DNA of 64,000 nt from Paenisporosarcina sp050269735 (GCF_050269735.1 NZ_JBNNIX010000003.1:1-64000), one strand, 5' to 3'. Counted from the first letter of the stretch, positions 50,385 through 60,147 are shown. Numbers and translations are program-made. The notes: generated by a model from the letters alone, not told the origin.

Positions 50385-51402
50385 GTGAAATCACCTCCGT
50401 TTGAACTTCTTGACCGTGTAAATAATCGATTGCTTGATCGATTGCGATTGAATTTCCATCGATTTGAAGATACAACGTTCCATAAGCTCCATTTTGAGTT
50501 TGTGCAATATTTCCTTGAACAATGTTTACTTCTACTTGGTATTGTTTAATTAATCTTGAAAGAATTGGTTGTTCCGTTCTGTCTCCGACAAAAACTAATT
50601 TCACAAGTTTGCCTGAAGGATATTGCTCGACTAAATGTGCAATTGTTTGACTTGCGGATTCCGGACCATTTACTTGTGCAACAAAGCGTTTTGTAATCGG
50701 TTGTTCAGGTGCTTGGAATATTTGAAGTACACTTCCCATTTCAACTACTTTTCCAGCTTCCATAACTGCAACCCGATGACAAATTTTACGGATGACATGC
50801 ATCTCATGCGTGATCAGAACAATCGTCAATCCTAATCGTTTATTGATATCTACTAACAGCTCCAAAATGGCATCTGTAGTTTCTGGGTCAAGCGCTGAAG
50901 TCGCTTCATCACATAACAGTACTTCGGGATTGTTTGCAAGGGCACGTGCAATTCCTACCCGTTGCTTTTGACCGCCGGATAACTGCGAAGGGTATGCTTT
51001 CTCCCTACCTGTCAATCCAACAAGTTCGATTAATTCTTTCACTCGTTCTGAACGTTTTGTTTTGCTGATCCCGGCAATTTCAAGCGGGAACGAGATATTC
51101 TCTTCAACTGTACGGGACCATAGTAAATTGAAATGTTGGAAAATCATACTTACTTTTTGTCTTGCGCTACGAAGAGCCTGTCCTGAACTGGATGAAATTT
51201 CTTGTCCATTCACAGTGACGCTACCAGCAGTAGGTTTTTCCAAGCCATTTAACAATCGAATCAATGTACTTTTTCCGGCTCCACTGTATCCAATAATGCC
51301 AAAGATCTCACCTGTATCAACGGTTAGATTCACGTTATCAACTGCAATGAGCTGGCCATTAGCTGTATCAAACCTTTTTGATAAATTTTGTAATTGAATC
51401 AT
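50377..51402 (-). CDS. metN: Methionine ABC transporter ATPase
   Basis: A 341-residue ATPase: Walker A GYSGAGKSTLI, signature LSGGQKQRVGIARAL, Walker B VLLCDEATSALD, plus a C-terminal ACT-like domain of about 80 residues that binds methionine for transinhibition. The ATG at 51402 is preferred over GTG 51408, with GAGGTGA 8 bases upstream. Expression is under the SAM riboswitch at 51577-51690. Confidence 0.94.
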   Translation of the reverse strand: MIQLQNLSKRFDTANGQLIAVDNVNLTVDTGEIFGIIGYSGAGKSTLIRLLNGLEKPTAGSVTVNGQEISSSSGQALRSARQKVSMIFQHFNLLWSRTVEENISFPLEIAGISKTKRSERVKELIELVGLTGREKAYPSQLSGGQKQRVGIARALANNPEVLLCDEATSALDPETTDAILELLVDINKRLGLTIVLITHEMHVIRKICHRVAVMEAGKVVEMGSVLQIFQAPEQPITKRFVAQVNGPESASQTIAHLVEQYPSGKLVKLVFVGDRTEQPILSRLIKQYQVEVNIVQGNIAQTQNGAYGTLYLQIDGNSIAIDQAIDYLHGQEVQTEVISHD

Positions 51403-51524
51403 GTTCACTTCACCTCTGAGTATCTGATAAATAGTTTATCGTACAATTGTGCTGGCCGCAGATGCATTTTGTCTTTTCACATTCAATCACATCATTGTTA
51501 AGATGCCCTTGTGAAAAATAAAAA

Positions 51525-51550
51525 TCCCTTCCGCAGACAAGCAGAAGGGA
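51525..51550 (-). terminator. Riboswitch-controlled terminator upstream of metN
   Basis: On the minus strand TCCCTTCTGC pairs with GCGGAAGGGA (one mismatch) around a 6-base loop, followed by TTTTTATTTTT. It is the expression platform of the SAM riboswitch. Confidence 0.85.
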
Positions 51551-51576
51551 CCAATGCATAATTATATACGTCAGAC

Positions 51577-51690
51577 CGTTCTCTCATCTTTCAAAGCAAA
51601 AATACTTTGAGTGATTTGGCACCATTTCACAAATTGTGACGGTTGCCGGGTTTCATAGGGCACTTCCCTCCACCTCTCTTTATAAGAGCG
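51577..51690 (-). ncRNA. SAM-I (S-box) riboswitch
   Basis: The minus strand reads, in order, CTCTTATAAAGAGAGGTGGA, GGGAAGTGCCCTATGAAACC, CGGCAACC, a variable stem, GGTGCCAAATC, a hairpin and GATGAGAGAA. These are the S-box conserved blocks (P1, P2 with GAGGGA, the GAAACCCGGCAACC core, GGTGCCAA, closing P1). With SAM bound, the downstream terminator forms and metNPQ is off. About 290 bases lie between its 5' end and the metN start. Confidence 0.95.
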
Positions 51691-51750
51691 ACGATATTAA
51701 GTTTTAAGTTTTTATTACGAAAGCTAATGTATCATGTTCAAAAGTCTACG

Positions 51751-52059
51751 TCAAATATTTTTTCTTAATCGATTATACAGATGTGGAACTGACTGAAATG
51801 CGTAGATTTTTTCAATAATTTTGCCGTTTTCAGCAATAAGTAAGCACGGAACGCTTTCGATTTGATGATCAATTGCCAAGCTTTCCACATAATTTAAATT
51901 GGCTTTTCCAATTTCCACCTCAGGTAACAGTTCTTCAACAACTTCAAGCATTTTTGAAGCAACCATACAAGTGCCGCACATCGGTGCATATAAATAATAA
52001 GCTGTCACCTCTGCGTTTTGGGACTGATTCTCCCACTCCGCACGTGTCCATTCTTTCAT
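51751..52059 (-). CDS. yusE: Thioredoxin-like protein YusE
   Basis: A 102-residue thioredoxin-fold protein with the redox pair in YAPMCGTCMVASKML near residue 27 and a cis-proline segment ESVPCLLI (with an extra cysteine). No signal peptide, so cytosolic. ATG 52059 is chosen with AAAGGATG upstream. It follows yusF at short distance. Partner unknown. Confidence 0.85.
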   Translation of the reverse strand: MKEWTRAEWENQSQNAEVTAYYLYAPMCGTCMVASKMLEVVEELLPEVEIGKANLNYVESLAIDHQIESVPCLLIAENGKIIEKIYAFQSVPHLYNRLRKNI

Positions 52060-52071
52060 GGTATTCATCCT

Positions 52072-52413
52072 TTAGGCAATAAATTCCGATTTCACATCGA
52101 TATTGGCGCCGAGTAATACAGTTGCAAGAACTTTCATCGGGGTTGTTGCAACTTCGCGATAGGCTGGTTCAGTATATAAATGAAGGGCTTCAGGAAATTC
52201 ACGTTTAATGAGCGCACGTAATTTTTCTCCCGATTTATCAGCATCGACAAATACATAGATCTCCAACTGATCGTAAGGTGCCAGTAACTCTTCCAGACGG
52301 GTAGCGCTTACCGTTCCGTTTGTACAGACGATTTCAATAGGCTCTGCTATAAGCCGCAGTATTCTCTGTTTGTCTGAACGTCCTTCTACAAGTATGACTT
52401 TATCAATTGGCAT
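52072..52413 (-). CDS. yusF: Toprim-domain protein YusF
   Basis: A 113-residue protein with a small Toprim domain: VEGRSDKQ near residue 9 and the DxD of VFVDADKSGEKLR near residue 57. It resembles the Toprim part of RNase M5-like nucleases but lacks the rest. Likely nucleic acid hydrolase or binder. Forms a unit with yusE, as in B. subtilis. Confidence 0.85.
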   Translation of the reverse strand: MPIDKVILVEGRSDKQRILRLIAEPIEIVCTNGTVSATRLEELLAPYDQLEIYVFVDADKSGEKLRALIKREFPEALHLYTEPAYREVATTPMKVLATVLLGANIDVKSEFIA

Positions 52414-52566
52414 GGGATCACTCCTGGCTGTACTGACTTAAAAGGTTATTTAAAAATTATTATTAAAAGTAAAGTTCATCATGTTTCAACTCTTCCCCTA
52501 TGACAACTAATACCATACTTTTAATATTCCTTTTTAAACTCGCAGTTATTATCGACATATGCAAAA

Positions 52567-52589
52567 AACGCCGAACAAATGTCGGCGTT
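52567..52589 (-). terminator. Terminator of gcvH
   Basis: AACGCCGA and TCGGCGTT enclose a 7-base loop, with six T residues on the minus strand. Confidence 0.88.
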
Positions 52590-52601
52590 CAACTAACGAT
52601 T

Positions 52602-52982
52602 TTACTCTTGAGTCATTTCTTCGTACTGCTCAGCAGTCATTAATGAGTCCACTTCAGACAAGTCTGTAGGTTCGACAACGATCATCCATGCATTTTCATA
52701 TGGAGATTCATTTACGAATTCAGGGCTGTCTTCCAAGCCACTGTTCACTTCAACTACTTTACCACTGATTGGTGCGTAAAGTTCAGAAACTGTTTTAACA
52801 GATTCAACACTTCCAAAAGGTTCATTTGTTTTGATTTCGTCGCCTACTTGTGGAAGTTCAACGAATACAATATCACCAAGCTCAGATTGAGCGAAATGTG
52901 TGATGCCGATACGCGCTTTTCCGTCTTCAACTTTAACCCATTCGTGTTCTTCAGAGTAGCGTAATTCTTTTGGTGTGCTCAT
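52602..52982 (-). CDS. gcvH: Glycine cleavage system H protein
   Basis: A 126-residue lipoyl carrier with the modified lysine in SVESVKTVSELYAP and the core LGDIVFVELPQVG. It shuttles the methylamine group in glycine cleavage and, in Bacillales, serves as the entry point for lipoate made by LipA. ATG 52982 with GGAGGGG upstream; the frame extends further but without support. GcvPT is not in the window. Confidence 0.93.
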   Translation of the reverse strand: MSTPKELRYSEEHEWVKVEDGKARIGITHFAQSELGDIVFVELPQVGDEIKTNEPFGSVESVKTVSELYAPISGKVVEVNSGLEDSPEFVNESPYENAWMIVVEPTDLSEVDSLMTAEQYEEMTQE

Positions 52983-53056
52983 TAATACCCCTCCAAATAT
53001 GTAATACATTCAACTTCAGTTTGACATAATCTTTCCTTAAAAACAAGAACAGATAA

Positions 53057-53416
53057 TCAGCTTTTCCAATTCTCAGTAAAATCCAATTCTTTAAAACCGA
53101 CGGTAGCTTTCACACCGTCTGTCACAAGAGGTCTTTTTATAAGCATACCGTCTGAAGCAAGCAGCTCAAACTGTTCATCCTCGGTCATTGAAGGGATCTT
53201 ATCTTTCAAGCCGAGCTCCCTGTATTTCATGCCACTAGTGTTATAGAACTTTTTCAGTGGCATTCCACTGGTCTCAACAATTTTTTTCAGTTCTTCTTTC
53301 GAAGGAGGTGTTTCTACAATATGTACATCATGATAAGAAACATCCTCAGCATCCAGCCAGGCTTTTGCCTTTTTACATGTACCACAATTCGGATATCCAT
53401 AATACGTAATAGCCAT
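53057..53416 (-). CDS. yusI: ArsC/Spx-family thioredoxin-fold protein YusI
   Basis: A 119-residue ArsC-like protein with YPNCGTCKKAKAWL near residue 8 and the C-terminal RPLVTDG motif. The CxxC and overall form match YusI/SpxA-like reductases rather than true arsenate reductase. It precedes no ars genes. GGAGG lies before two adjacent ATG codons. Confidence 0.86.
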   Translation of the reverse strand: MAITYYGYPNCGTCKKAKAWLDAEDVSYHDVHIVETPPSKEELKKIVETSGMPLKKFYNTSGMKYRELGLKDKIPSMTEDEQFELLASDGMLIKRPLVTDGVKATVGFKELDFTENWKS

Positions 53417-53460
53417 CATTTTGCCTCCATCGATTCATTTTAACCAGTCTAACAAAAAAC

Positions 53461-53494
53461 AAATCCGAACGCCTCATCAGAAGCGTCCGGATTT
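53461..53494 (-). terminator. Terminator of the fad operon
   Basis: AAATCCGAACGC and GCGTCCGGATTT pair with one mismatch around a 10-base loop; a T-run follows on the minus strand. Confidence 0.88.
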
Positions 53495-53500
53495 GTTGTA

Positions 53501-55285
53501 TTACACTACGTATTTTTCTGCATCGATCAATTTAACCGATGCTTCACGTTTTTTGGCAATGACATTGTAAGGAGTTGAGCGAGTCAATTTACGCAGTGCA
53601 GAAAGCATCATGCGTAAGCTATCGCCTTCAACTGCAGCAATCAACGTTTCTTTTGCATCTTTTTCGATACATTCAAAGGCTTCCTGGCAGAAGATTTGTG
53701 TGTAAAGAAGTTTTTGGTTCGCTTTTTCAGCACCATCGCGCTGAATTGCTTTCTCTGTACGTAGAACAGCTGATTCCATTGCAAATAGATTGTTCACGAT
53801 GTCCGCAATGTTTGCCAATACTTCTTGTTCTGATTCCAGTTTTGTGCCATAACGTTGAGCAGCTAATCCCGCAGCAAGCAAGCCGATTTTTTTCGCGTTT
53901 TGTACAAGTACTTTTTCTTGAGCTAATGGCGTATCCTCAATTTCTTCAGGCATCATCATTAAAAGTTCTTCCTGAAGTGCTTGTGCTTTTTGAAGAAGTG
54001 GAAGCTCGCCTTTCATTGCTTTACGCAAGAACGTGCCTGGTACTAGCAAACGGTTAATTTCATTCGTTCCTTCGAAGATACGGTTGATGCGGGAGTCCCG
54101 ATAGATGCGCTCTACTTCGTACTCTTGCATGAAGCCATATCCACCATGTAACTGAACTGCTTCATCCGCGATATAATCCAACACTTCTGTACCAAACACC
54201 TTATTGATTGAACATTCAATTGCATATTCAGCAATAGAAGCAGCAATTGCTTTGCCATCTTTTTGCTCGTCAGCACTCAATTGACTCATGCGGTCTTCGA
54301 AGTAACCTACCGTACGATAAATTAAACTTTCTGAAGCATACAGACGTGAAGCCATCGTTGATAGTTTTTCTTTTGTTAAATTGAAAGAAGAGATTGGTGT
54401 CTTAAATTGTTGACGTTGGTTCGTGTAAGCAACTGCCAATTCAAAAGCACGTTTGGATGCGCCTACGGTACCTACGCCCAATTTGTAACGGCCAATATTC
54501 AAGATGTTGAAAGCAATAACGTGTCCACGTCCAACTTCACCAAGTAAGTTTTCAACTGGTACTTGAGCGTCCTGTAAAATTAATGTACGAGTGGATGAAG
54601 ATTTAATCCCCATCTTTTTCTCTTCCGCACCAACGGAAACCCCAGAGAATTCACGTTCTACGATGAAAGCAGAGAATTGTTCTCCATCAATTTTTGCATA
54701 TACAACAAATACATCCGCGAAACCAGCATTCGTAATCCATTGTTTCTCTCCATTTAATACATAATGCGTTCCTTCTGCATTTAACTTAGCCGAAGTTTTA
54801 GCACCTAAAGCATCCGAACCTGAGCCTGGCTCAGTTAATGCATAGGCAGCAATCAGTTCGCCCGTTGCAAGTTTAGGCAAATATTTTTGTTTTTGCTCTT
54901 CATTTCCGAATAACACGATTGGTAATGATCCAATCCCAACGTGAGCACCATGAGTGATAGAAAACCCACCTGCACGGGACATTTTCTCTGCAATCAATGC
55001 AGATGACACTTTATCCAATGCCAGACCGCCGTATTCTTCAGGCACGTCAGCACCAAGTAGACCTAAATCACCTGCTGATTTTAATAGTCTTACAGAATGC
55101 TCAAATTCATGATGTTCCAAGTTTTCAATCACTGGTACTACTTCATGTGTCACATAGTCTTCTGTTGTTTTAGCAATCATTTTATGTTCATCTGTAAAGT
55201 CTTCCGGCGTAAATACGCGATCAAGCTCTACATCTTCAACTAAAAAGCTTCCGCCTTTAATTGCATTAGCAATAGTATTCGTCAT
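53501..55285 (-). CDS. fadE: Acyl-CoA dehydrogenase FadE (YusJ)
   Basis: A 594-residue enzyme, equal in length to B. subtilis FadE, that makes trans-2-enoyl-CoA using FAD. The N-terminal two thirds is a normal acyl-CoA dehydrogenase (ALTEPGSGSDALGAK, KQWITNAG, the QLHGGYGFMQEY and RDSRINRIFEGTNEI segments). The last 180 residues form the helical extension seen in long FadE/VLCAD-type enzymes. GGAGG lies upstream. Last gene of fadN-fadA-fadE. Confidence 0.93.
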   Translation of the reverse strand: MTNTIANAIKGGSFLVEDVELDRVFTPEDFTDEHKMIAKTTEDYVTHEVVPVIENLEHHEFEHSVRLLKSAGDLGLLGADVPEEYGGLALDKVSSALIAEKMSRAGGFSITHGAHVGIGSLPIVLFGNEEQKQKYLPKLATGELIAAYALTEPGSGSDALGAKTSAKLNAEGTHYVLNGEKQWITNAGFADVFVVYAKIDGEQFSAFIVEREFSGVSVGAEEKKMGIKSSSTRTLILQDAQVPVENLLGEVGRGHVIAFNILNIGRYKLGVGTVGASKRAFELAVAYTNQRQQFKTPISSFNLTKEKLSTMASRLYASESLIYRTVGYFEDRMSQLSADEQKDGKAIAASIAEYAIECSINKVFGTEVLDYIADEAVQLHGGYGFMQEYEVERIYRDSRINRIFEGTNEINRLLVPGTFLRKAMKGELPLLQKAQALQEELLMMMPEEIEDTPLAQEKVLVQNAKKIGLLAAGLAAQRYGTKLESEQEVLANIADIVNNLFAMESAVLRTEKAIQRDGAEKANQKLLYTQIFCQEAFECIEKDAKETLIAAVEGDSLRMMLSALRKLTRSTPYNVIAKKREASVKLIDAEKYVV

Positions 55286-55316
55286 TTTATTTTCCTCCTA
55301 TTTTTCACTTATTCTA

Positions 55317-56492
55317 TTAAAGAATCTCGAATACGCCAGCTGCACCCATGCCTCCGCCGATACACATCGTGACTACTCCGAATTGCTTACCTTGACGTTT
55401 TAGTTCATGAATCATTTTCAATGTTAAAATTGATCCTGTCGCACCAAGTGGATGCCCCAGTGCAATAGCACCTCCATTGACATTCACTTTATTGATGTCG
55501 ATTCCTAAATGACGGATCACTTGAATAGATTGCGATGCAAATGCTTCGTTTAATTCCCACAAATCGATGTCTTCAATTGAAAGACCCGCCAATTTCAACG
55601 CTTTGGGAATCGCGACAATCGGTCCGATCCCCATAACTTCCGGTGGAACCCCGCCAACTGCAAATGAGCGGAATTTAGCAAGTGGCTTCAGCCCTTGCGC
55701 TTCAGCAACTTCGCGGTCCATGACAAGAACAGCACCTGCTCCATCAGATGTTTGAGATGCATTTCCTGCTGTCACAGTTCCACGTGCGTTGAATGCCGGA
55801 CGAAGTTTTGCCAGTGTTTCCATGTTCGTGCCTACTCGAACACCTTCATCCATTTCAAACATGAATTTCTTTTCCTGTGGCTTGTTTTTATCATCAATAA
55901 ATCGTTTCAGTACTTCTACCGGTACAATTTCATCGTTATATTTACCTGCTGAAATCGCTGCTGCCGCAAGCTCATGGGAGCGCACAGCAAATGCATCCTG
56001 GTCTTCTCGGGTAATGCCATACTTCACCGCCACTTGTTCAGCTGTATGCCCCATACCCATATAATACTGAGGCGCTGTTTCCGCAAGTGCTGCGTTAGGA
56101 CGAATTGTATTACCCATCATCGGAACCATACTCATCGACTCAACGCCACCTGCAATGATTGCTTCCGAGTGACCAAGCATAATTCGTTCTGCTGCATAGG
56201 CGATTGATTGAAGACCAGAAGAACAGAAGCGGTTAATTGTAATCGCTGGTGTTGTATCTGGAAGTCCTGCTAATGCACCAATATTTCGGGCAACGTTCAT
56301 TCCTTGTTCCGCTTCAGGCATTGCACATCCTAAAATCAAATCGTCGATTGGACCATCATAGCCGCCCGCTCTTTTTAATGTTTCTTTTACAACCAATGCA
56401 CCAAAGTCATCTGGTCTCACTGTTGCAAGGGAGCCTTTTTTCGCTTTCCCTACAGGTGTTCTGGCACCTGCTACAATCACTGCTTCGCGCAT
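55317..56492 (-). CDS. fadA: 3-ketoacyl-CoA thiolase FadA (YusK)
   Basis: A 391-residue thiolase with the nucleophile cysteine in NRFCSSGLQ near residue 88, the acid/base histidine in GGAIALGHPLGATG and the second cysteine in MCIGGGMG. It cleaves 3-ketoacyl-CoA to acetyl-CoA. It lies about 30 bases from both neighbours. Confidence 0.94.
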   Translation of the reverse strand: MREAVIVAGARTPVGKAKKGSLATVRPDDFGALVVKETLKRAGGYDGPIDDLILGCAMPEAEQGMNVARNIGALAGLPDTTPAITINRFCSSGLQSIAYAAERIMLGHSEAIIAGGVESMSMVPMMGNTIRPNAALAETAPQYYMGMGHTAEQVAVKYGITREDQDAFAVRSHELAAAAISAGKYNDEIVPVEVLKRFIDDKNKPQEKKFMFEMDEGVRVGTNMETLAKLRPAFNARGTVTAGNASQTSDGAGAVLVMDREVAEAQGLKPLAKFRSFAVGGVPPEVMGIGPIVAIPKALKLAGLSIEDIDLWELNEAFASQSIQVIRHLGIDINKVNVNGGAIALGHPLGATGSILTLKMIHELKRQGKQFGVVTMCIGGGMGAAGVFEIL

Positions 56493-56523
56493 AAGTTCTC
56501 CTCCTCATTGCCGTTTCGTTCTA

Positions 56524-58890
56524 TTAGTTACGAAGTGGCTTTCCTTTCAATAACATGTGCTGCATTCTCGCTTGCGATTTTGGTTCAGCTACTAAACTCA
56601 AAAATGCTTCACGTTCTAAATCAAGCAAATATTGTTCATCGACCAATGTACCGTAAGGCACTTTTCCACCAGCTATTACGTAAGCTAATTTTTTCGCGAT
56701 CTTCAAGTCGTGCTCGCTAATGAAACCTGAAAGGAACATTCCTTCAGCACCCAATAATAACGTTGCATAACCAGATTCACCTGTTACCGGTACTTTTTCT
56801 CGAAGAGGTGCTTTGTAATTGTTTTCATATAGTGATAGTGCAACTTGTTTCGCATCATATAGTAAGTGATCAGCATTTACACTCACACCATCTGCAAAGC
56901 TTAGGAAGTTATTTTCACGAGCTTCTTCGCCAGATGTGGATACTTTTGCCATTGCAATCGTTTCAAACACTTTGTTTGCCACGTATTGATAATCAACATG
57001 CACACCCGTTGGCAAGCCTTTTAGGTGTTTCATATACAACTCTTTGTTTCCTCCGCCGCCAGGAATGAGTCCAACTCCCGCTTCCACTAATCCCATATAC
57101 GTTTCATGAGATGCTTGAATGTGTGCAGCCGGAAGGCAGGCTTCAGCCCCACCGCCAAGTGTCATGCCAAATGGCGCTGCCACTACAGGCTTAGTGCAAT
57201 ACTTTATTTTCATCATTGCATTTTGGAACGAACGAACCACAAAATCCAGTTCGAATATATTGTCGTCTTGTGCTTCCATCAGAATCATGCCAAGGTTTGC
57301 TCCTACGCAGAAGTTTTTCCCCTGGTTACCTATGACAAGACCTTTAAAGTTTTTCTCCACTTCATCAACTGCAAAGTTAATCATTTGAATAATATCGAGC
57401 CCAATTGCATTTGATTGTGAATGGAATTCCAGTAAGGCAATACCATCACCTAAATCTATTAAACTAGCACCAGAATTTTTCTTAATTACTCCATGTTTTT
57501 TCTTGTAACGTTTTAAGTTAATGACTTTTTCATTTGTTGGCACCAATGAATAGTCTTCGCCATTGAAGAAATACAAATCTCCGTTGTCTTCTTTATAGAA
57601 GGAATCGAATCCTTGATCAAGCAAGCTTTGAACGAAAGCTGGTATTTCCATGCCTTCCTCAGTCATTTTATCGATGGATTCTTTTACGCCTATGGCATCC
57701 CATACTTCAAATGGACCTTGTTCCCATCCGAAGCCCCATTTCATTGCACTATCGATTGCTACTATATCATCTGCGATTTCACCATGAAGTTTTGCGGAAT
57801 AAGTCAATGTCGGTGCTAAAATGCTCCAGAGCAATTCACCTGTTCGGTCTTTAGCATAGGTTAATGTCTTCACTTTCGCAGCAAGACCTTTTTGTTGTTT
57901 CGCCATTTCCAATGAAGGCGTTTTCAACTTTTTGACTGGTTCGTATTCCATTGTTTCCGAATTCAATTCAAGAATTTCTTTCCCTTTTTTCAGGAAGAAT
58001 CCTTGACCAGATTTTGCACCTAACCAGCCGTTTTCAAGCATATTAGTAATTAAGGTTGGCAATTCGAACACTTTTTGTTCTTCACCAGTAGTCTGATCGT
58101 AAACATTTTTTGCAACGTGACCAAACGTATCCAACCCAACCACATCAAGTGTACGGAATGTTGCTGATTTGGGACGACCGATAACTGGACCCGTAACAGA
58201 ATCCACTTCACCAACTGAGTATCCTCTTGAGAGCATTTCACGTAGTGTCACAAGAAGGCCATACGTACCAATACGGTTCGCGATAAAGTTTGGTGTGTCT
58301 TTTGCAAGTACTACACCTTTTCCTAAACGGTTCTCACCGAATGTTTGCATGAATTCTACAACTTCAGGAAGCGTTGTTTGCGCTGGAATTACTTCCAGTA
58401 ATTTTAAATAGCGTGGTGGATTGAAGAAATGTGTCCCAAGAAAATGTTTTTGGAAATCTTCACTGCGTCCTTCAGCCATTGCATTAATACTGATACCCGA
58501 TGTATTTGAACTGATAATTGTTCCTGGCTTGCGAACAGTGTCTATTTTCTCGTAAAGGCCTTTTTTAATGTCCAGATTCTCAACAATTACTTCAATAATC
58601 CAATCCACATCTTTTAACTTATCCAAGTCGTCTTCCAGATTTCCTGCTGTCAATAATGAAAGATTTTTCTTAGACGAGAGTGGTGCGGGCTTTTGTTTTA
58701 GAAGTTTCTCTAATGCACCTTGAGCGATTTGATTACGAGCCTTTAAATTTGTTTTGTCCTCTTCTTTTAAATCGCGAGGTACCATGTCAAGCAACAAAGT
58801 TGGAATTCCGATATTTGCTAAGTGAGCTGCGATTCCTGAACCCATAACACCAGAACCCAGAACAGCCGCTTTTTTTATTTGATAAGTCAC
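56524..58890 (-). CDS. fadN: Enoyl-CoA hydratase / 3-hydroxyacyl-CoA dehydrogenase FadN (YusL)
   Basis: A 788-residue fused enzyme. The N-terminal 3-hydroxyacyl-CoA dehydrogenase has AAVLGSGVMGSGIAAHLA for NAD and HFFNPPRYLKLLE. The C-terminal crotonase domain from about residue 470 has NFCVGANLGM and GMTLGGGAEACL. The order is reversed relative to E. coli FadB, as in B. subtilis FadN. GTG 58890 with AAGGAGG upstream. A FadR operator lies 26 bases upstream of the start. Confidence 0.94.
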   Translation of the reverse strand: MTYQIKKAAVLGSGVMGSGIAAHLANIGIPTLLLDMVPRDLKEEDKTNLKARNQIAQGALEKLLKQKPAPLSSKKNLSLLTAGNLEDDLDKLKDVDWIIEVIVENLDIKKGLYEKIDTVRKPGTIISSNTSGISINAMAEGRSEDFQKHFLGTHFFNPPRYLKLLEVIPAQTTLPEVVEFMQTFGENRLGKGVVLAKDTPNFIANRIGTYGLLVTLREMLSRGYSVGEVDSVTGPVIGRPKSATFRTLDVVGLDTFGHVAKNVYDQTTGEEQKVFELPTLITNMLENGWLGAKSGQGFFLKKGKEILELNSETMEYEPVKKLKTPSLEMAKQQKGLAAKVKTLTYAKDRTGELLWSILAPTLTYSAKLHGEIADDIVAIDSAMKWGFGWEQGPFEVWDAIGVKESIDKMTEEGMEIPAFVQSLLDQGFDSFYKEDNGDLYFFNGEDYSLVPTNEKVINLKRYKKKHGVIKKNSGASLIDLGDGIALLEFHSQSNAIGLDIIQMINFAVDEVEKNFKGLVIGNQGKNFCVGANLGMILMEAQDDNIFELDFVVRSFQNAMMKIKYCTKPVVAAPFGMTLGGGAEACLPAAHIQASHETYMGLVEAGVGLIPGGGGNKELYMKHLKGLPTGVHVDYQYVANKVFETIAMAKVSTSGEEARENNFLSFADGVSVNADHLLYDAKQVALSLYENNYKAPLREKVPVTGESGYATLLLGAEGMFLSGFISEHDLKIAKKLAYVIAGGKVPYGTLVDEQYLLDLEREAFLSLVAEPKSQARMQHMLLKGKPLRN

Positions 58891-58915
58891 GTGCAAAGCC
58901 TCCTTCATATTTTGT

Positions 58916-58933
58916 TGAATGAATACTCATTCA
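58916..58933. promoter_or_regulatory. FadR operator of fadNAE
   Basis: TGAATGAATACTCATTCA fits the Bacillus FadR consensus (TGAATGA-N4-TCATTCA) exactly in both arms. Long-chain acyl-CoA would release the repressor and induce beta-oxidation. Confidence 0.88.
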
Positions 58934-59182
58934 TTTTTTTGTGAAAAAAAATAGAAACAACCTCTATGACTTTTAGTTTATTCCATTTTCAATTTTTTCG
59001 CAATATTTAAATGATGAGAAATAAATGAAATTTTACCAGCTCATTTCCCTTCATACTCAGTGTCTATTTATACTATGATTGGTTTCTTATATGTATGCCA
59101 CGCCACGATAAAAGAAAATAACGGACTGTGTATATAAAATCAATTCCTCCTCACACTAAAAAAGAAAAGGAGGATTTAACAG

Positions 59183-59443
59183 ATGAATTTATTTTCACAA
59201 CCAAAAGAACAGCCAGCCATGTTTCCTGAACCCCCAAAAATGGTATCTACCAAAGATTTCAGCTACCTCACAGATATGATGTCGTGGAATTTATTAGCGG
59301 CTAAAAAAATGAATTGGGCAGCTGAAAACTGCCAACTTCCAGATTTAAAAAAGGAATTTGAAGCAGCTGAACAAATGCACAGTAACCATTATGACGAGAT
59401 CCTGAAACTGTTGAAACAAAGTGAAGGAGGTTCTGTTTCATGA
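59183..59443 (+). CDS. Small helical protein upstream of CotF-type gene
   Basis: An 86-residue protein with a proline-rich start and a two-helix body (MVSTKDFSYLTDMMSWNLLAAKKMNWAAENC, then a second helix ending in KLLKQ). This pattern resembles the small DUF1657/coat-associated or ferritin-like helical proteins linked with CotF. It overlaps the next gene by 4 bases (ATGA), so the products are probably made together. AAAGGAGG precedes the ATG. No firm family. Confidence 0.72.
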   Translation: MNLFSQPKEQPAMFPEPPKMVSTKDFSYLTDMMSWNLLAAKKMNWAAENCQLPDLKKEFEAAEQMHSNHYDEILKLLKQSEGGSVS

Positions 59444-59754
59444 ATCAGCAAACAGTAAAAAATCCAGAAACACCTTTTGCCGAAACTCCCCAACTAAATG
59501 ATCGTGATATCTTAAATGATGCCCTTTCTACCGAAAAATATTTATGTAATGCCTATGCAACCGCGATGCATGAAGCAAGCCATGATGCATTATATCAAAT
59601 CATTTTTACTCAATTGAGAGATACATCAAAACAACAACGCAGTCTTTACGATTTAATGTTTAAGCATGGGTGGTATACATTAACACCTGCAGATGCTCAG
59701 GAAATTCAGCAAAAGACACAACAATTCCAAGGATACAAACAACAACTGCAGTAA
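59440..59754 (+). CDS. CotF-family spore coat protein (YusN-like)
   Basis: A 104-residue helical protein with the CotF-type pattern LNDRDILNDALSTEKYLCNAYATAMHEASHDALY and a final KHGWYTLTPAD segment. Position after the fad operon matches yusN of B. subtilis. It points to sporulation; no mother-cell promoter was identified with confidence. Confidence 0.82.
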   Translation: MNQQTVKNPETPFAETPQLNDRDILNDALSTEKYLCNAYATAMHEASHDALYQIIFTQLRDTSKQQRSLYDLMFKHGWYTLTPADAQEIQQKTQQFQGYKQQLQ

Positions 59755-59826
59755 TGAAACAATTTGCTATCCGCAAGAAGTGAAACGGTGTAAACTGTTC
59801 CTATAGAAGTCAAGGAGGAACAGAAA

Positions 59827-60147
59827 ATGAAATCTATTACTACACCTGAACAATTTAACGACATTATTTCTTCAAATAATGAAGTCATCGTGAAATTCAC
59901 TGCTGGATGGTGCCCAGATTGTACACGTATGGACATGTTCATTGATCCAATTATTGAAGAATACAATCAGTATACTTGGTACGAAGTGAACCGCGATGAA
60001 CTCCCTGAAATTGCCGAAAAGTATGATGTAATGGGTATTCCAAGCTTATTGATTTATAAGGATAGCGAAAAGAAAGCTCATTTACACAGCGCAAACGCAA
60101 AATCACCTGAGCAAGTAACTGAATTTCTGCAGAGCCAAAAAGGATAG
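59827..60147 (+). CDS. Thioredoxin-like protein with CPDC motif (YtpP/YdbP type)
   Basis: A 106-residue thioredoxin-fold protein with FTAGWCPDCTRM and the cis-proline segment GIPSLLIY. CPDC instead of CGPC marks the YtpP/YdbP group of cytosolic thiol proteins. AGGAGGAAC is upstream, and a terminator follows directly. Confidence 0.86.
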   Translation: MKSITTPEQFNDIISSNNEVIVKFTAGWCPDCTRMDMFIDPIIEEYNQYTWYEVNRDELPEIAEKYDVMGIPSLLIYKDSEKKAHLHSANAKSPEQVTEFLQSQKG

